Assembly (NCBI GenBank): GCA_029782145.1
Contig: JAKOVH010000016.1
Coordinates: 620,001 to 684,000, forward strand
Source of the DNA: Actinomycetes bacterium
Lineage (GTDB): Bacteria; Actinomycetota; Acidimicrobiia; Acidimicrobiales; Acidimicrobilacustridaceae
Length of the DNA stretch: 64,000 nucleotides
Reading direction: 5' to 3'
Shown piece after piece: positions 1 to 8,198 of the stretch. Under the pieces are notes generated by a model. That model saw only the letters and a program-made list of their open reading frames with translations. It did not search any database and was not told where the DNA came from. Each line of letters opens with the position of its first letter. Position 1 is the first letter of the stretch. Position numbers and translations under genes: made by a program.

Positions 1-163
1 CCGCGGCCAACGTCGAGAAGGCCTCGGTGCCGGTGGTCTCCGCCACCCAGAACGAGCCGTAACCGAGCTGGGTCGCCCAGCCGGCGGCCGCGACACCCGT
101 GTCGAGGCCGAGCGTGGAGAAGCTGGCGAAGGTCAGACCCAGGTGCGGCGCGGCCGGTGGCAT
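1..163 (-). CDS. LLM-class flavin/F420-dependent oxidoreductase, N-terminal part only
   Basis: Only the first 54 codons are in the window; the gene runs off the left edge. The translated start carries the luciferase-like beta/alpha-barrel opening: a strand reading LGLTFASFSTLG, then GWATQLGYGSFWVAETTG, which is the typical LLM pattern of an exposed aromatic followed by VAE. Known members transfer hydride between F420 or FMN and small substrates in the cytoplasm; the substrate cannot be told from this piece. The ATG was chosen because a TAGGTT hexamer lies 6 nt upstream, fitting a leaderless start. A second, complete LLM gene lies at 12228-13259. Confidence 0.75.
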   Translation of the reverse strand, partial: MPPAAPHLGLTFASFSTLGLDTGVAAAGWATQLGYGSFWVAETTGTEAFSTLAA

Positions 164-169
164 GCGGCG

Positions 170-175
170 AACCTA
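170..175 (-). promoter_or_regulatory. -10 hexamer, leaderless start of LLM gene
   Basis: On the minus strand TAGGTT sits 6 nt before the ATG at 163. This matches the TANNNT-to-start spacing seen at many genes in the window. No clear -35 element. Confidence 0.45.
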
Positions 176-203
176 GTGCCGGGTGCGCCTGCCCTCCACG
201 GGT

Positions 204-1667
204 TCACCACGAGCCTCGGCGTGTGAGCGTGTAGTCGTCGCCGCTGCGGGCGGTGCCGACCCAGCTGACCCGGGCCACGAGGTCGAGGTCGCTGCCGAAG
301 CAGTCGGGCTGGCCGAGCTCGACGGACGCGGCCACGCCGTCGCCGCTGATGGCGGAGCCCAGGACCTTGCCGGAGGAGTCGAGCAGGTCGAGGCGCATGG
401 CGACCCCGAGCGGTGCGGTGAGGGTGACCTCCAGGACGTTGTCGCAGAAGAGGTTGAAGTCGTGCTTCACCCGGAACGGGTAGGTGTCGACCGCGTCGGC
501 GGGCACCAGGTTGGCGGTGATCGGCGCGTTGAACGTGGTGCCGTTGGCTCCGTCGCTGCGCACCTCGCACCCGTTCGCCGCGCTGGCGTCGATGTCGTAG
601 AAGCCGTCGAGGCAGGCCGTGCCGTCGGTGTTGGGCGCCGCCGGTCGGCCGCACGGCTGGAAGGGCAGGTCGCGACAGGCCTGCTCGGTGGTGCTCGGGG
701 CCGGCGGCTCGGGTGACGCGTCGGACGAGGTTCCGCCGCGCGCCGCCAGAGCAGCGGTGGCGAGGACCACCGCCAGGATGGCGACCGCGGCGAAGGCGAC
801 GCCGACCGGGCGGCGAGGGACACGCCGGCGGGAGGCCGGGGCGATCCGGGTGCCGGCCGGGCCCTCGGGTGGTCGACGGCTCGCCAGCGGGACGGGGCCG
901 GCGGCCGCCGCGGCCGCTGCGGTCGGCCGCCGCTGGGGTGATCGGGCCAAGGTCGGCTGGAGCCGGCGTCGCACCGAGCGGTCGAGGGCGGCCGGCAGGG
1001 GAGCGAGACGCCCCCGGGCGGCCCGCTGCAGCACCACCGCGGGCTCGGCGCGCCCGTAGGGCGGGTGGCCGGTGGCGGCGAAGAGCAGGGTGGCGCCCAG
1101 GGAGAACACGTCGCTCGCCGGGGTGGCGTCGTCGCCCCGGGCCTGCTCGGGCGCCATGAACTCGGGGGTCCCGATGACGCTCCCCGTGACGGTGAGCCCG
1201 CCGGTGGCGTCGCGCAGGGACGCCACGCCGAAGTCGGCGAGGAACGGACGACCCTCGCCGTCGAAGATGACGTTGGCCGGCTTGATGTCACGGTGGACGA
1301 CGCCGTGGCGGTGGGCCTCGGCGAGGGCGGCGAACAAGGCGTCGGCGATCACGTGGACCTGCCCCGGCGTGAGCGGGCCGTGGTGGGCGACCTGGTCGGT
1401 GAGCGTGCCCCCCGAGAGGTAGGGCAGCACCAGCACGACGTCGTCGCCGTCGTCGACGACGTCGAGCAGCGGCACCACGTTCGGGTGGCGGAGCTGTTCG
1501 AGGGCGGCGGCCTCCCGGCGGATCCGCTGCCGGGCCCGGTGCATCTCGTCGGCGCTGCCGTGCAGGAGCAGCCGCTTGCAGGCGACGAGGCGGCCCTCGC
1601 GGTCGACGGCGAGGTCGACGACGCCCATCCCACCGCGCCCGAGCCGGCGCTGCACCTGGTAGTCCAC
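204..1667 (-). CDS. Membrane-anchored Ser/Thr protein kinase with cysteine-rich extracellular domain
   Basis: Eukaryotic-type (PknB-like) kinase, 487 aa. Residues 1-250 hold the kinase fold: Gly-rich loop GRGGMG, ATP-binding Lys31, catalytic HRDIKPAN (Asp127), DFG (Asp145) and APE-like FMAPEQ. A proline/arginine-rich linker is followed by one membrane segment near 285-308, so the C-terminal ~175 residues should be outside the cell. That part has no PASTA repeats. It carries six cysteines, a DIDASAANGCE stretch of the NGCE type seen in secreted multidomain proteins, and a terminal beta-sandwich-like region resembling PPC domains (my reading). It likely senses an extracellular ligand and phosphorylates cytoplasmic targets. 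GTG start, with TAGGCT 9 nt upstream. Its neighbours give no substrate clue. Confidence 0.9.
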   Translation of the reverse strand: MDYQVQRRLGRGGMGVVDLAVDREGRLVACKRLLLHGSADEMHRARQRIRREAAALEQLRHPNVVPLLDVVDDGDDVVLVLPYLSGGTLTDQVAHHGPLTPGQVHVIADALFAALAEAHRHGVVHRDIKPANVIFDGEGRPFLADFGVASLRDATGGLTVTGSVIGTPEFMAPEQARGDDATPASDVFSLGATLLFAATGHPPYGRAEPAVVLQRAARGRLAPLPAALDRSVRRRLQPTLARSPQRRPTAAAAAAAGPVPLASRRPPEGPAGTRIAPASRRRVPRRPVGVAFAAVAILAVVLATAALAARGGTSSDASPEPPAPSTTEQACRDLPFQPCGRPAAPNTDGTACLDGFYDIDASAANGCEVRSDGANGTTFNAPITANLVPADAVDTYPFRVKHDFNLFCDNVLEVTLTAPLGVAMRLDLLDSSGKVLGSAISGDGVAASVELGQPDCFGSDLDLVARVSWVGTARSGDDYTLTRRGSW

Positions 1668-1676
1668 GGTGGCGCC

Positions 1677-1682
1677 AGCCTA
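1677..1682 (-). promoter_or_regulatory. -10 hexamer of the Ser/Thr kinase gene
   Basis: TAGGCT on the minus strand, 9 nt before the GTG start at 1667. It belongs to the recurrent leaderless-type set. The rest of the gap 1683-1905 holds a short GTAGG/CCTAC inverted repeat near 1847-1861 but nothing else I can assign. Confidence 0.45.
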
Positions 1683-1905
1683 CGGGTTGCCGGCCGGGCG
1701 CCGGCCTCGGCCCCCGGTGCCCCGGGCGGCGCCCGCTCGGAAATGATCCGCATGAGACGCACGTGTCACACCGCAGCCCCTACCATGCGTTGAGAGGACC
1801 TCGGAGCGACGGATCGAACTCGTTGGGGAGACCGCTGCGCCTCGGGGTAGGAAGTGCCTACGACGTCTGCGAGCGGCCGAGCACCGGGCCACGACAGGAG
1901 ACACC

Positions 1906-2076
1906 ATGACCGAGACCCACGAGCTGGACGCGATCACCGAGGCGCTGTCGATCATCGACCGGGCCCTCGGCGAGATGCTCCACCGCGAGCTCGTGAGCAC
2001 CAACGAGGTGGCCGATCTGCTGCTCGACGTGCGGTCGGCGCTCTCCCACGACGCCGAGGTGCTCGCCAAGAACTGA
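1906..2076 (+). CDS. Small conserved-looking helical protein, 56 aa
   Basis: I do not recognise the family. The reading frame starts at an ATG with a good ribosome binding site (AGGAG, 5 nt spacing) and ends before the convergent DsbA-like gene. The product is predicted almost wholly helical with a heptad-like leucine/isoleucine pattern (ITEALSIIDRALGEM) and a second helix NEVADLLLDVRSAL, and no cysteines or membrane segment. The strong binding site and codon use like the neighbours make it a probable real gene. It could be a small dimerising helix pair; the function is unknown. Confidence 0.55.
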   Translation: MTETHELDAITEALSIIDRALGEMLHRELVSTNEVADLLLDVRSALSHDAEVLAKN

Positions 2077-2085
2077 ACGCCCCGC

Positions 2086-2697
2086 TCAGCGGTCGAGGCT
2101 CGTGTGCTTGAACTCGTTCAGCTCGGGCCAGCCGGTGAGCATGTCGACGATCCGCTCGATGGAGCGGCGGGCGTCGGCGGCGTCGGCGGGAAGCTCCATC
2201 AGCCGCACGAAGGCCGCACGGCCCTCGGCCATGAACGTCGGCACGCCCCACACGTCGAGGTCCTCGGCCGCGGCGGTGTGCTCGTCGCGGACGACGTCGA
2301 GGGGCTTGCCCGTGCCGATCTCGGCGAACACGGCGTCGGCGTCGACGCCCTGGCCGGCGAGCACCGAGCGGATCACCGCCTCGTCGCGCAGGTGCGCCCC
2401 CTCGGCGTGGCGTGCCTCGAACAGGGCACGGTGGACGAGCGGGAACCGCTCGGGGTCGTGATCACGCACCACCACCGCAGCCTGCAGGGCGAGCAGCCCG
2501 GTGTCGTCGCCCGGGCGGTCCCAGATCGGAGCGTCGCCCTCCTCGACGTGGACCTGGCCGAGGCAGAACGGCACGAACGTCACGTTCCAGTCGGCCCCCT
2601 CGAGGAGGGCGTCGACGACGTGGCGGTGGGCGATGCGCGCGAACGGGCACCGGTAGTCCCAGGTGACGGCGAAGGTGAGGGTCATCCCTCGGTCCAA
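2086..2697 (-). CDS. DsbA-family thioredoxin-fold protein, single active-site Cys
   Basis: About 203 aa with the DsbA/FrnE/2-hydroxychromene-2-carboxylate isomerase fold: strand, then WDYRCPFARIAH, a helical insertion, and the cis-proline loop WGVPTFM. The usual CxxC is CPFA, so the second cysteine is missing, which argues against simple disulfide exchange and for an isomerase or glutathione/mycothiol-type role. No signal peptide is seen, so it is cytoplasmic. The start is either TTG at 2697 or ATG at 2685 (MTLTFAVTWD); the fold begins at the latter, so the ATG may be the true start. Substrate unknown. Confidence 0.75.
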   Translation of the reverse strand: MDRGMTLTFAVTWDYRCPFARIAHRHVVDALLEGADWNVTFVPFCLGQVHVEEGDAPIWDRPGDDTGLLALQAAVVVRDHDPERFPLVHRALFEARHAEGAHLRDEAVIRSVLAGQGVDADAVFAEIGTGKPLDVVRDEHTAAAEDLDVWGVPTFMAEGRAAFVRLMELPADAADARRSIERIVDMLTGWPELNEFKHTSLDR

Positions 2698-2736
2698 CCG
2701 CCGGTGGGGAGCCCTGCTTCCGCGCGGTGGCGGTCG

Positions 2737-3387
2737 TCAGTCACGGTAGAGCGGCCACACCCGGCGGGCGATGGCACCGAGGGTGAGGCCGACGGCGACG
2801 CCGCCCACCACGTCGGACGCGTGGTGGATGCGGACGTGCACCCGGCTCGCCGCCACCACCGCCCCGAACCCGAACACCGCCACCTTCGCCGGGCGTGAGG
2901 CTCGTTGGGTCAGCAGCATGGCCGCCAGCATCGCGGTGCTGGAGTGCCCGCTCGGGAAGCTGGTGGTGAGCGGGATGCGCATCTTGTGCGGGCGGGGCTC
3001 CTGGGTGACGGGGCGCTCGCGCTTGAACTGGGTCTTGATGAGGCCGTTGATGAGCACCGACTCGACGTTGAGGGCAGCCGCCAGGCGCCACGCCGCCCGG
3101 GCGTCCTCGTCGGAGCGCAGCCCCTGGGCGAACCCGAGCAGCAGCCAGATGAGCCCGAAGTCGCCGAGCTCGGTGATGGCGTAGAGGATCCGGTCGGCGG
3201 GCTCGGTGCCACGGATGCGGTCGAACCACCGGTCGACCATGTCGTCGAAGCGCTGGACCGGTGTGAGCGCGTGGGGCGGCCCGACCGCGTGGTGCGGCAG
3301 GGGCAGCGACGGGTGCTGCGCCTCGAAGGCCTCGAGCGCAGCGTCGAGCACCCCCTCGGGTGGGAGGGGTTCGGTGGTGTCGGTCAC
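2737..3387 (-). CDS. PAP2-family membrane phosphatase
   Basis: 216 aa type 2 phosphatidic acid phosphatase-like protein. All three family motifs are present: K118-x6-R125-P126 (KTQFKRERP), PSGH with catalytic His148, and SR(182)-x5-H188-x3-D192. Several hydrophobic segments cover residues 66-215, so it should lie in the cell membrane and dephosphorylate lipid phosphates or prenyl diphosphates on the outer face. Start: GTG at 3387, whose GTGA overlaps the TGA of the upstream RecB-like gene by 4 bases, so translation is probably coupled. An in-frame upstream ATG gives an arginine/proline-rich extension overlapping that gene and was rejected. Confidence 0.88.
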   Translation of the reverse strand: MTDTTEPLPPEGVLDAALEAFEAQHPSLPLPHHAVGPPHALTPVQRFDDMVDRWFDRIRGTEPADRILYAITELGDFGLIWLLLGFAQGLRSDEDARAAWRLAAALNVESVLINGLIKTQFKRERPVTQEPRPHKMRIPLTTSFPSGHSSTAMLAAMLLTQRASRPAKVAVFGFGAVVAASRVHVRIHHASDVVGGVAVGLTLGAIARRVWPLYRD

Positions 3388-4289
3388 CCCGCCGATGCTA
3401 GGTGCACGGCGACGGGCGCCCCGTCCGTGGCCTGCGCGGCGCTCTGCGTGCTGGGAGTGCTGGGGGTGGCGCCTCGATCCGGCGCCTGCAGTTGGGCAGC
3501 CACGGCCCGAGCTTCCGAAGGGTCGCCACCGAAGGCGGGGCAGTAGGTCTGGAACGCGCACCAGCCGCACAGCCGGGACTGCTTCGGGCGGAAGTCGTCG
3601 CGGTCGCAGGCCCGCTCGATCGCGCTCCAGATCGCCCGGACCTTGCGCTCGAGCTGCCGGATCGACTGCTCGCTCGGGGTGGTGGTGATGGCGACCGGGT
3701 CGGACAGGTAGAGCAGCTGCACCCGGCTGGGCCGGCGGCCGAGCAGGCGCTCGCACAAGAACGCGTAGAAGTGCACGCCACCGAGGCGGGACTGCTCGAA
3801 CGCCTCCTTCGGCGCCCGGCCCGTCTTGTAGTCGGTGACCACGAGCTCACCGTCGGCGTCGAGCTCCAGGCGGTCGATGATGCCGCGCAGGGTGAGCCCG
3901 TCGAGCTCGACCTCCATCCGCAGCTCCAGGCCGATCGGCGTGACCGCAGAAGGGTCCTCGATGTCGAAGTAGCGCCGCACCAGCACGTCGGCCTCGGCGA
4001 GCAGCTCGGCCTCTCCGGCCTCGTCGAGCGCCAGCTCGACCCACTCCGGGTCGGTGTCGAGCGAGGCCCGGGCGTCGGCCAGGCAGGTGACCGCCGCCTC
4101 GGGGCTGCGCTCGGACGGCGCCAGCAGCATGAGCCGTTCGAGGGCGGCGTGCACGAGCGACCCCTTGACGGTGGCGACCGTGGGCGGGTCGGGGAGCCGG
4201 TCGATGGCCGAGAAGCGGAACGCGAGCGCGCAGTCGGTGAACGACGAGACCTTCGACGGGGAGAGCGAGGTGGGCAGCTCCAGCGGCAT
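3384..4289 (-). CDS. RecB-like PD-(D/E)XK exonuclease with Fe-S cysteines
   Basis: 301 aa stand-alone nuclease domain of the RecB/AddB C-terminal type. Visible features: GSLVHAALE (His47), GIIDRLE (metal ligand Asp139), VVTDYKTGR (Asp153, Lys155), and four cysteines C20 and C241-x2-C244-x5-C250 arranged as in the iron-sulfur staple of AddB and Cas4-like nucleases. The family cuts DNA ends with a divalent metal during repair. The last ~45 residues are low-complexity. It overlaps the PAP2 gene by 4 bases. The start has TAGCCT 6 nt upstream (leaderless). No helicase partner is in the window. Confidence 0.88.
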   Translation of the reverse strand: MPLELPTSLSPSKVSSFTDCALAFRFSAIDRLPDPPTVATVKGSLVHAALERLMLLAPSERSPEAAVTCLADARASLDTDPEWVELALDEAGEAELLAEADVLVRRYFDIEDPSAVTPIGLELRMEVELDGLTLRGIIDRLELDADGELVVTDYKTGRAPKEAFEQSRLGGVHFYAFLCERLLGRRPSRVQLLYLSDPVAITTTPSEQSIRQLERKVRAIWSAIERACDRDDFRPKQSRLCGWCAFQTYCPAFGGDPSEARAVAAQLQAPDRGATPSTPSTQSAAQATDGAPVAVHLASAG

Positions 4290-4295
4290 GCCCCG

Positions 4296-4301
4296 AGGCT
4301 A
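4296..4301 (-). promoter_or_regulatory. -10 hexamer of RecB-like nuclease gene
   Basis: TAGCCT on the minus strand, 6 nt before ATG 4289. It shares an 80-bp divergent promoter gap with the SnoaL-like gene. Confidence 0.45.
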
Positions 4302-4356
4302 CGCCGCCCCTACGACAGCGCCGTGGAACCGGGCTCGCGTCGGGCCAGGCTGCCGC

Positions 4357-4362
4357 TACGGT
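4357..4362 (+). promoter_or_regulatory. -10 hexamer of SnoaL-like gene
   Basis: TACGGT, 7 nt before ATG 4370; it supports the ATG over the GTG at 4361, which overlaps the hexamer. Confidence 0.45.
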
Positions 4363-4369
4363 GCCCCCG

Positions 4370-4801
4370 ATGTCCGACCAGCGCCCCTCCGGCCTGGGCC
4401 GGGAGGCCGATCGGGCCGCGGTCCTGGCGGCCAACCGGGCGTTCTACGACGCCTTCGAGGCCCGCGACCTCGACGCCATGTCAGACCTGTGGGCCCACGA
4501 CGAACGGGTCATCTGCGTGCACCCGGGATGGACCGAGCTGCGGGGCTGGGGCGCGGTGGCGTCGAGCTGGGCCGCCCTGTTCGGCGGCCCCCAGCACCTG
4601 CAGTTCATCGTCACCGACGAGCACGTGGTGCTCGCCGGCGACGTGGCCTGGGTGAGTTGCGACGAGAACCTCCTGGCGGGCGACGGGAGCGCCACGGTGG
4701 CGAGCCTGAACCTGTTCGCGCGCGACGACGCCGGCGCGTGGAAGATGCTCGCCCACCACGGCGCCCCCGTGATGGCCGGCCCCGGCGACGACGAGAGCTG
4801 A
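4370..4801 (+). CDS. SnoaL/NTF2-like (DUF4440-type) protein
   Basis: 143 aa cone-shaped alpha+beta barrel of the NTF2 superfamily: an N-terminal helix ANRAFYDAFEARDLDAMSDL, then WAHDERVICVHPGW, a GWGAVASSWAALF helix and strands ending in WKMLAHHGAP. Relatives range from ketosteroid isomerase-like enzymes to proteins that only bind small ligands; the conserved His/Asp around HDERV and the final HHG are typical of the DUF4440 branch annotated as calcium/calmodulin-like association domain or SnoaL. The substrate is unknown. It ends one base before the convergent glutaryl-CoA dehydrogenase gene, leaving no room for a terminator. Confidence 0.82.
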   Translation: MSDQRPSGLGREADRAAVLAANRAFYDAFEARDLDAMSDLWAHDERVICVHPGWTELRGWGAVASSWAALFGGPQHLQFIVTDEHVVLAGDVAWVSCDENLLAGDGSATVASLNLFARDDAGAWKMLAHHGAPVMAGPGDDES

Positions 4802-5995
4802 TCAGCCGGGCGCGAAGGCGTCGATGCCGGTGAGGGCCTGGCCCAGCACCAGGGTGTGGACCTCGTTGGTGCCCTCGTAGGTCACGACGCTCTCGAGGTT
4901 GTTCATGTGCCGGATCACCGGGTACTCGAGGGTGATGCCGTTGGCGCCGAGCACCGAGCGGGCCTCGCGGGCCACCCACAGCGCCTCGCGGACGTTGTCC
5001 ATCTTCCCGAAGCTCACCTGCGCGGGGGCGAGCAGCCCCTGGTCCTTGAGCCGCCCGAGGTGGAGGGCGACGAGCGTGGCCTTCTGCACCCGGACCATCA
5101 TCTCGACGAGCTTGCGCTGGGTCAGCTGGAACGACGAGATCGGCACGCCGAACTGCACCCGCTCGCCCGCGTAGTCGAGGGCGGCCTCGTAGCAGGCCCG
5201 TGCCGCCCCGGCGGCGCCGAAGAGGATCCCGAACCGGGCCTCGTTGAGGCACGAGAGGGGGCCGCGCAGGGAGCGGACCTCCGGCAGCCGCAGCGACTCG
5301 GGCACCCGCACGTCGGTGAGCACCAGCTCGGAGGTGACCGACGCCCGCAGCGAGACCTTCTTGTGGATGTCGTGGGCCTCGAACCCGCGGGTGCCGGTGG
5401 GCACGATGAAGCCGTGCACGCCGTCGTCGGTGCGGGCCCAGACGACGGCCACGTCGGCGACGCTGCCGTTGGTGATCCACATCTTGGTGCCGTTCAACAC
5501 CCAGTCGCCGCCGTCCCGCACCGCACGGGTGCGCATGGCGCCCGGATCGGACCCCGAGTCGGGCTCGGTCAGCCCGAAGCAGCCGATCACCTCGCCTGCC
5601 GCCATCCGCGGCAGCCACTCGGCCTTCTGCTCCTCGGAGCCGAACCGCCAGATGGGGAACATGGCGAGCGAGCCCTGCACCGAAACGAAGCTGCGCGCGC
5701 CGGAGTCGCCGGCTTCGAGCTCGAGGCACGCCAGGCCGTAGGCCGTCGCCGACGAGCCGGCGCAGCCGTAGCCCTCGAGGTGCATCCCGAGCAGGCCCAG
5801 CCTCCCGAGCTCGGGGGCGAGCTCCCGGGACGGGAAGCGCCCTTCGTCGAACCACGTGCCGACCTCCGGCAGGATGCGGTCGGCCACGAAGCGGCGCACC
5901 GTGTCGCGCAGGAGCTGCTCCTCGTCGGACAGCAGGCCGTCGAGGCGGAGGAAGTCGCGGGGGTCGGGCGCGGGGGCCCCGGTGGGCGTGCTCAT
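4802..5995 (-). CDS. gcdH: Glutaryl-CoA dehydrogenase
   Basis: 397 aa flavoprotein of the acyl-CoA dehydrogenase family. It should oxidise and decarboxylate glutaryl-CoA to crotonyl-CoA (lysine/tryptophan and aromatic breakdown), passing electrons to ETF. The signatures follow mitochondrial GCDH closely: GCFGLTEPDSGSDPGAM, WITNGSVADVAVVWAR, KVSLRASVTSELVL, LGRLKDQG, ANGITLEYPVIRHMNNLE, and the catalytic glutamate in YEGTNEVHTLVLG (Glu374). Other acyl-CoA dehydrogenases lack the EYPVIRH/NLE pattern, which favours this assignment. It is divergent from the alpha/beta hydrolase. The ETF and downstream hydratase are not adjacent. Confidence 0.92.
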   Translation of the reverse strand: MSTPTGAPAPDPRDFLRLDGLLSDEEQLLRDTVRRFVADRILPEVGTWFDEGRFPSRELAPELGRLGLLGMHLEGYGCAGSSATAYGLACLELEAGDSGARSFVSVQGSLAMFPIWRFGSEEQKAEWLPRMAAGEVIGCFGLTEPDSGSDPGAMRTRAVRDGGDWVLNGTKMWITNGSVADVAVVWARTDDGVHGFIVPTGTRGFEAHDIHKKVSLRASVTSELVLTDVRVPESLRLPEVRSLRGPLSCLNEARFGILFGAAGAARACYEAALDYAGERVQFGVPISSFQLTQRKLVEMMVRVQKATLVALHLGRLKDQGLLAPAQVSFGKMDNVREALWVAREARSVLGANGITLEYPVIRHMNNLESVVTYEGTNEVHTLVLGQALTGIDAFAPG

Positions 5996-6108
5996 GGCCC
6001 GGAGTCTCCCATCGCCCGGTGGGCTCGTGGCGCGGGCCGTTCGACTCTCGTCGGCGGCGCGCCACGGCGCGCACCCTGACGGCGAGGGCGCCCTCGTCGG
6101 AGGTGACC

Positions 6109-7323
6109 ATGCGATCGCTCCGCAACTGGCTGGTGCTCGGGGTGGTGGTCGAGGCGGTGGGGGCCGCCGTGGTCGTCGTCGCCGGCGGCAGCGTGGCCGG
6201 CCGGCTGGCGCGGGCGGCTCTGGTGGCGGGCTCGGCCGCGCTCACCGTCGTGGTGCTCCGACGGTGGAGGTCCCGCTGGTGGGCCGCGGCCGCGCTCCCG
6301 GCGGGCCTCGTGGGCCTGGTGGCCGGCGCCGGCGTCGGCCCCCGACACCTGCTCGGCGGCGCCCCGCTCACCGGGCTGGCGGGCACGGTGCTGCTCGCCA
6401 GCGGCCTGCTCGTCACCGGGGCGGCCGCCGTCGGCGTCGTGCGGGCGGCCCACGGATGGGCCCGGCTCCTCGCGGTCCCGGCCACGCTCCTCGCCCTGGT
6501 CGTGCTGGTGCCCTCCGTGTTCGCGGTGGCGGCCAGCGACCCGCCGCCCGCTCCGCTCGAAGGCCGGTCGCCCGCCGACGCCGGCCTCCCCGCCACCGAC
6601 GTGCGCTTCCCGGCGCGCGACGGCACCTCGCTCGCCGGCTGGTGGGTGCCGTCACGCAACGGCGCGGCCGTGGTGGTCGCCCACGGCTCGGGCTCGAACC
6701 GGGAGTCGGTCCTCGACCAGGCTGCGGTGCTGGCCGACGCCGGCTACGGGGTCCTCGCCTTCGACGCCCGCGGCCACGGCGACAGCGAGGGGTCGGGCAT
6801 GGACTTCGGCTGGTGGGCGGAGGACGACCTCGGCGGCGCCCTCGACCACGTCGCGTCGCAGCCAGGGGTCGATCCGGGCCGGATCGGTGTGGTGGGCCTG
6901 TCGATGGGGGGCGAAGGGGCGCTGACGGTGCTCGGCGACCGGCTCGTGGCGGCCGTCGTGGCAGAGGGGGCCACCGCCAGGGTGGCCGCCGACGACGGCT
7001 GGAAGCCCGAGCACGTCGGAGGGCGGCTCCAGCGGCTGATGGACTGGTGGCAGGAGCGGCTGACGCAAGTGCTCACCGATGCGTCGCCTCCGCCGTCGCT
7101 GCGCTCGACGGTCGCCGCCAGCGACACGCCGGTGCTGGTGATCGCCGCCGGCACCGTGCCCGACGAGAGCAGGGCCGGCGAGTGGCTGCGGTCGGCGTCC
7201 CCGGAGAGCGTCGAGCTCTGGGTGGTCCCCGGTGCGGGGCACACGGGCGGGCTGTCGAGCGACCCACGCGGCTGGGAGGACCGGGTCGTCGGCTTCCTCG
7301 ACCGCGCCCTGGCCGGCCGGTAA
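6109..7323 (+). CDS. Membrane-anchored alpha/beta hydrolase
   Basis: 404 aa. The first ~145 residues form about four membrane helices, followed by an alpha/beta-hydrolase domain with oxyanion-loop VVAHGSGSNRES, AFDARGHGDSEG, nucleophile elbow GLSMGG, and a catalytic His in VPGAGHTGG near the end. The family hydrolyses esters or amides; the catalytic domain probably faces one side of the cell membrane. The start at 6109 was chosen because GGAGG lies 5 nt before this ATG and the hydrophobic segment begins at once; a longer frame to 6019 gives an arginine-rich tail without a binding site. A 112-bp gap separates it from the ABC genes, so co-transcription is possible but unproven. Confidence 0.85.
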   Translation: MRSLRNWLVLGVVVEAVGAAVVVVAGGSVAGRLARAALVAGSAALTVVVLRRWRSRWWAAAALPAGLVGLVAGAGVGPRHLLGGAPLTGLAGTVLLASGLLVTGAAAVGVVRAAHGWARLLAVPATLLALVVLVPSVFAVAASDPPPAPLEGRSPADAGLPATDVRFPARDGTSLAGWWVPSRNGAAVVVAHGSGSNRESVLDQAAVLADAGYGVLAFDARGHGDSEGSGMDFGWWAEDDLGGALDHVASQPGVDPGRIGVVGLSMGGEGALTVLGDRLVAAVVAEGATARVAADDGWKPEHVGGRLQRLMDWWQERLTQVLTDASPPPSLRSTVAASDTPVLVIAAGTVPDESRAGEWLRSASPESVELWVVPGAGHTGGLSSDPRGWEDRVVGFLDRALAGR

Positions 7324-7435
7324 TTGGCGCGCGCGGCCCGTGCGGCTGGGGCAGGCTGTCCCCGAGCCCTGACGTCTCGGCGCGCGTGCGCGTCGCCGTG
7401 CGGTCGGGGGAGCGGACACCCCCTTCGGAGACCCC

Positions 7436-8188
7436 ATGACCGCAGCGACCACCACCGCGCCCACCGCGATCGCCGCCCGGGCGGTCGACGCCACCAAGGT
7501 CTACGGCAAGGGCGACACCGAGGTGCGGGCCCTCGACGGCGTCACCGTCGACTTCCCCGCACGCGCCTTCACCGCCATCATGGGTCCGTCGGGCTCGGGC
7601 AAGTCCACCCTGATGCAGTGCGTGGCGGGGCTCGACACGCTGAGCTCCGGTCAGGTGTTCATCGGCAGCGCCGAGCTGAGCCAGCTCTCCGAGAAGCAGC
7701 TGACGCTGCTGCGTCGCGACAAGGTCGGCTTCGTCTTCCAGGCGTTCAACCTGGTGCCGACCCTCACCGCCTACGAGAACATCACCTTGCCCATGGACCT
7801 CGCCGGCCGGAAGCCCGACAGCGAGTGGCTGCAGGAGGTCATCACCACCCTGGGGCTCGCCGACCGCCTCCACCACCGCCCCAGCGAGCTGTCGGGCGGC
7901 CAGCAGCAGCGCGTCGCGGTGGGCCGGGCCCTCGCCAGCCGTCCCGACATCATCTTCGGCGACGAGCCCACGGGGAACCTCGACAGCCGATCCGGCGCCG
8001 AGATCCTGACCTTCTTGCGCGACGCCGTGACCAGGATGGGCCAGACGGTCGTGATGGTCACCCACGACCCGGTGGCCGCCAGCTACGCCGACCAGGTCCT
8101 GTTCCTCGCCGACGGGCGGATCGTCGACCGCATGGACGAGCCCAGCGCCGAGCGGGTGCTCGACCGCATCAAGCAGCTCGGGCGCTGA
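7436..8188 (+). CDS. ABC transporter ATP-binding protein, MacB/LolD type
   Basis: 250 aa ATPase subunit: Walker A GPSGSGKST, Q-loop FVFQAFNLVPTLT, signature LSGGQQQR, Walker B IIFGDEPTGNLDSR, and switch His in VMVTHDP. The EPTGNLDS and FNLVPTLT wording is characteristic of the MacB/LolD/FtsE group, which powers mechanotransmission rather than solute translocation. It works with the permease 10 bp downstream. GGAG precedes the ATG by 6 nt. Confidence 0.95.
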   Translation: MTAATTTAPTAIAARAVDATKVYGKGDTEVRALDGVTVDFPARAFTAIMGPSGSGKSTLMQCVAGLDTLSSGQVFIGSAELSQLSEKQLTLLRRDKVGFVFQAFNLVPTLTAYENITLPMDLAGRKPDSEWLQEVITTLGLADRLHHRPSELSGGQQQRVAVGRALASRPDIIFGDEPTGNLDSRSGAEILTFLRDAVTRMGQTVVMVTHDPVAASYADQVLFLADGRIVDRMDEPSAERVLDRIKQLGR

Positions 8189-8198
8189 GGGAGCGAGC

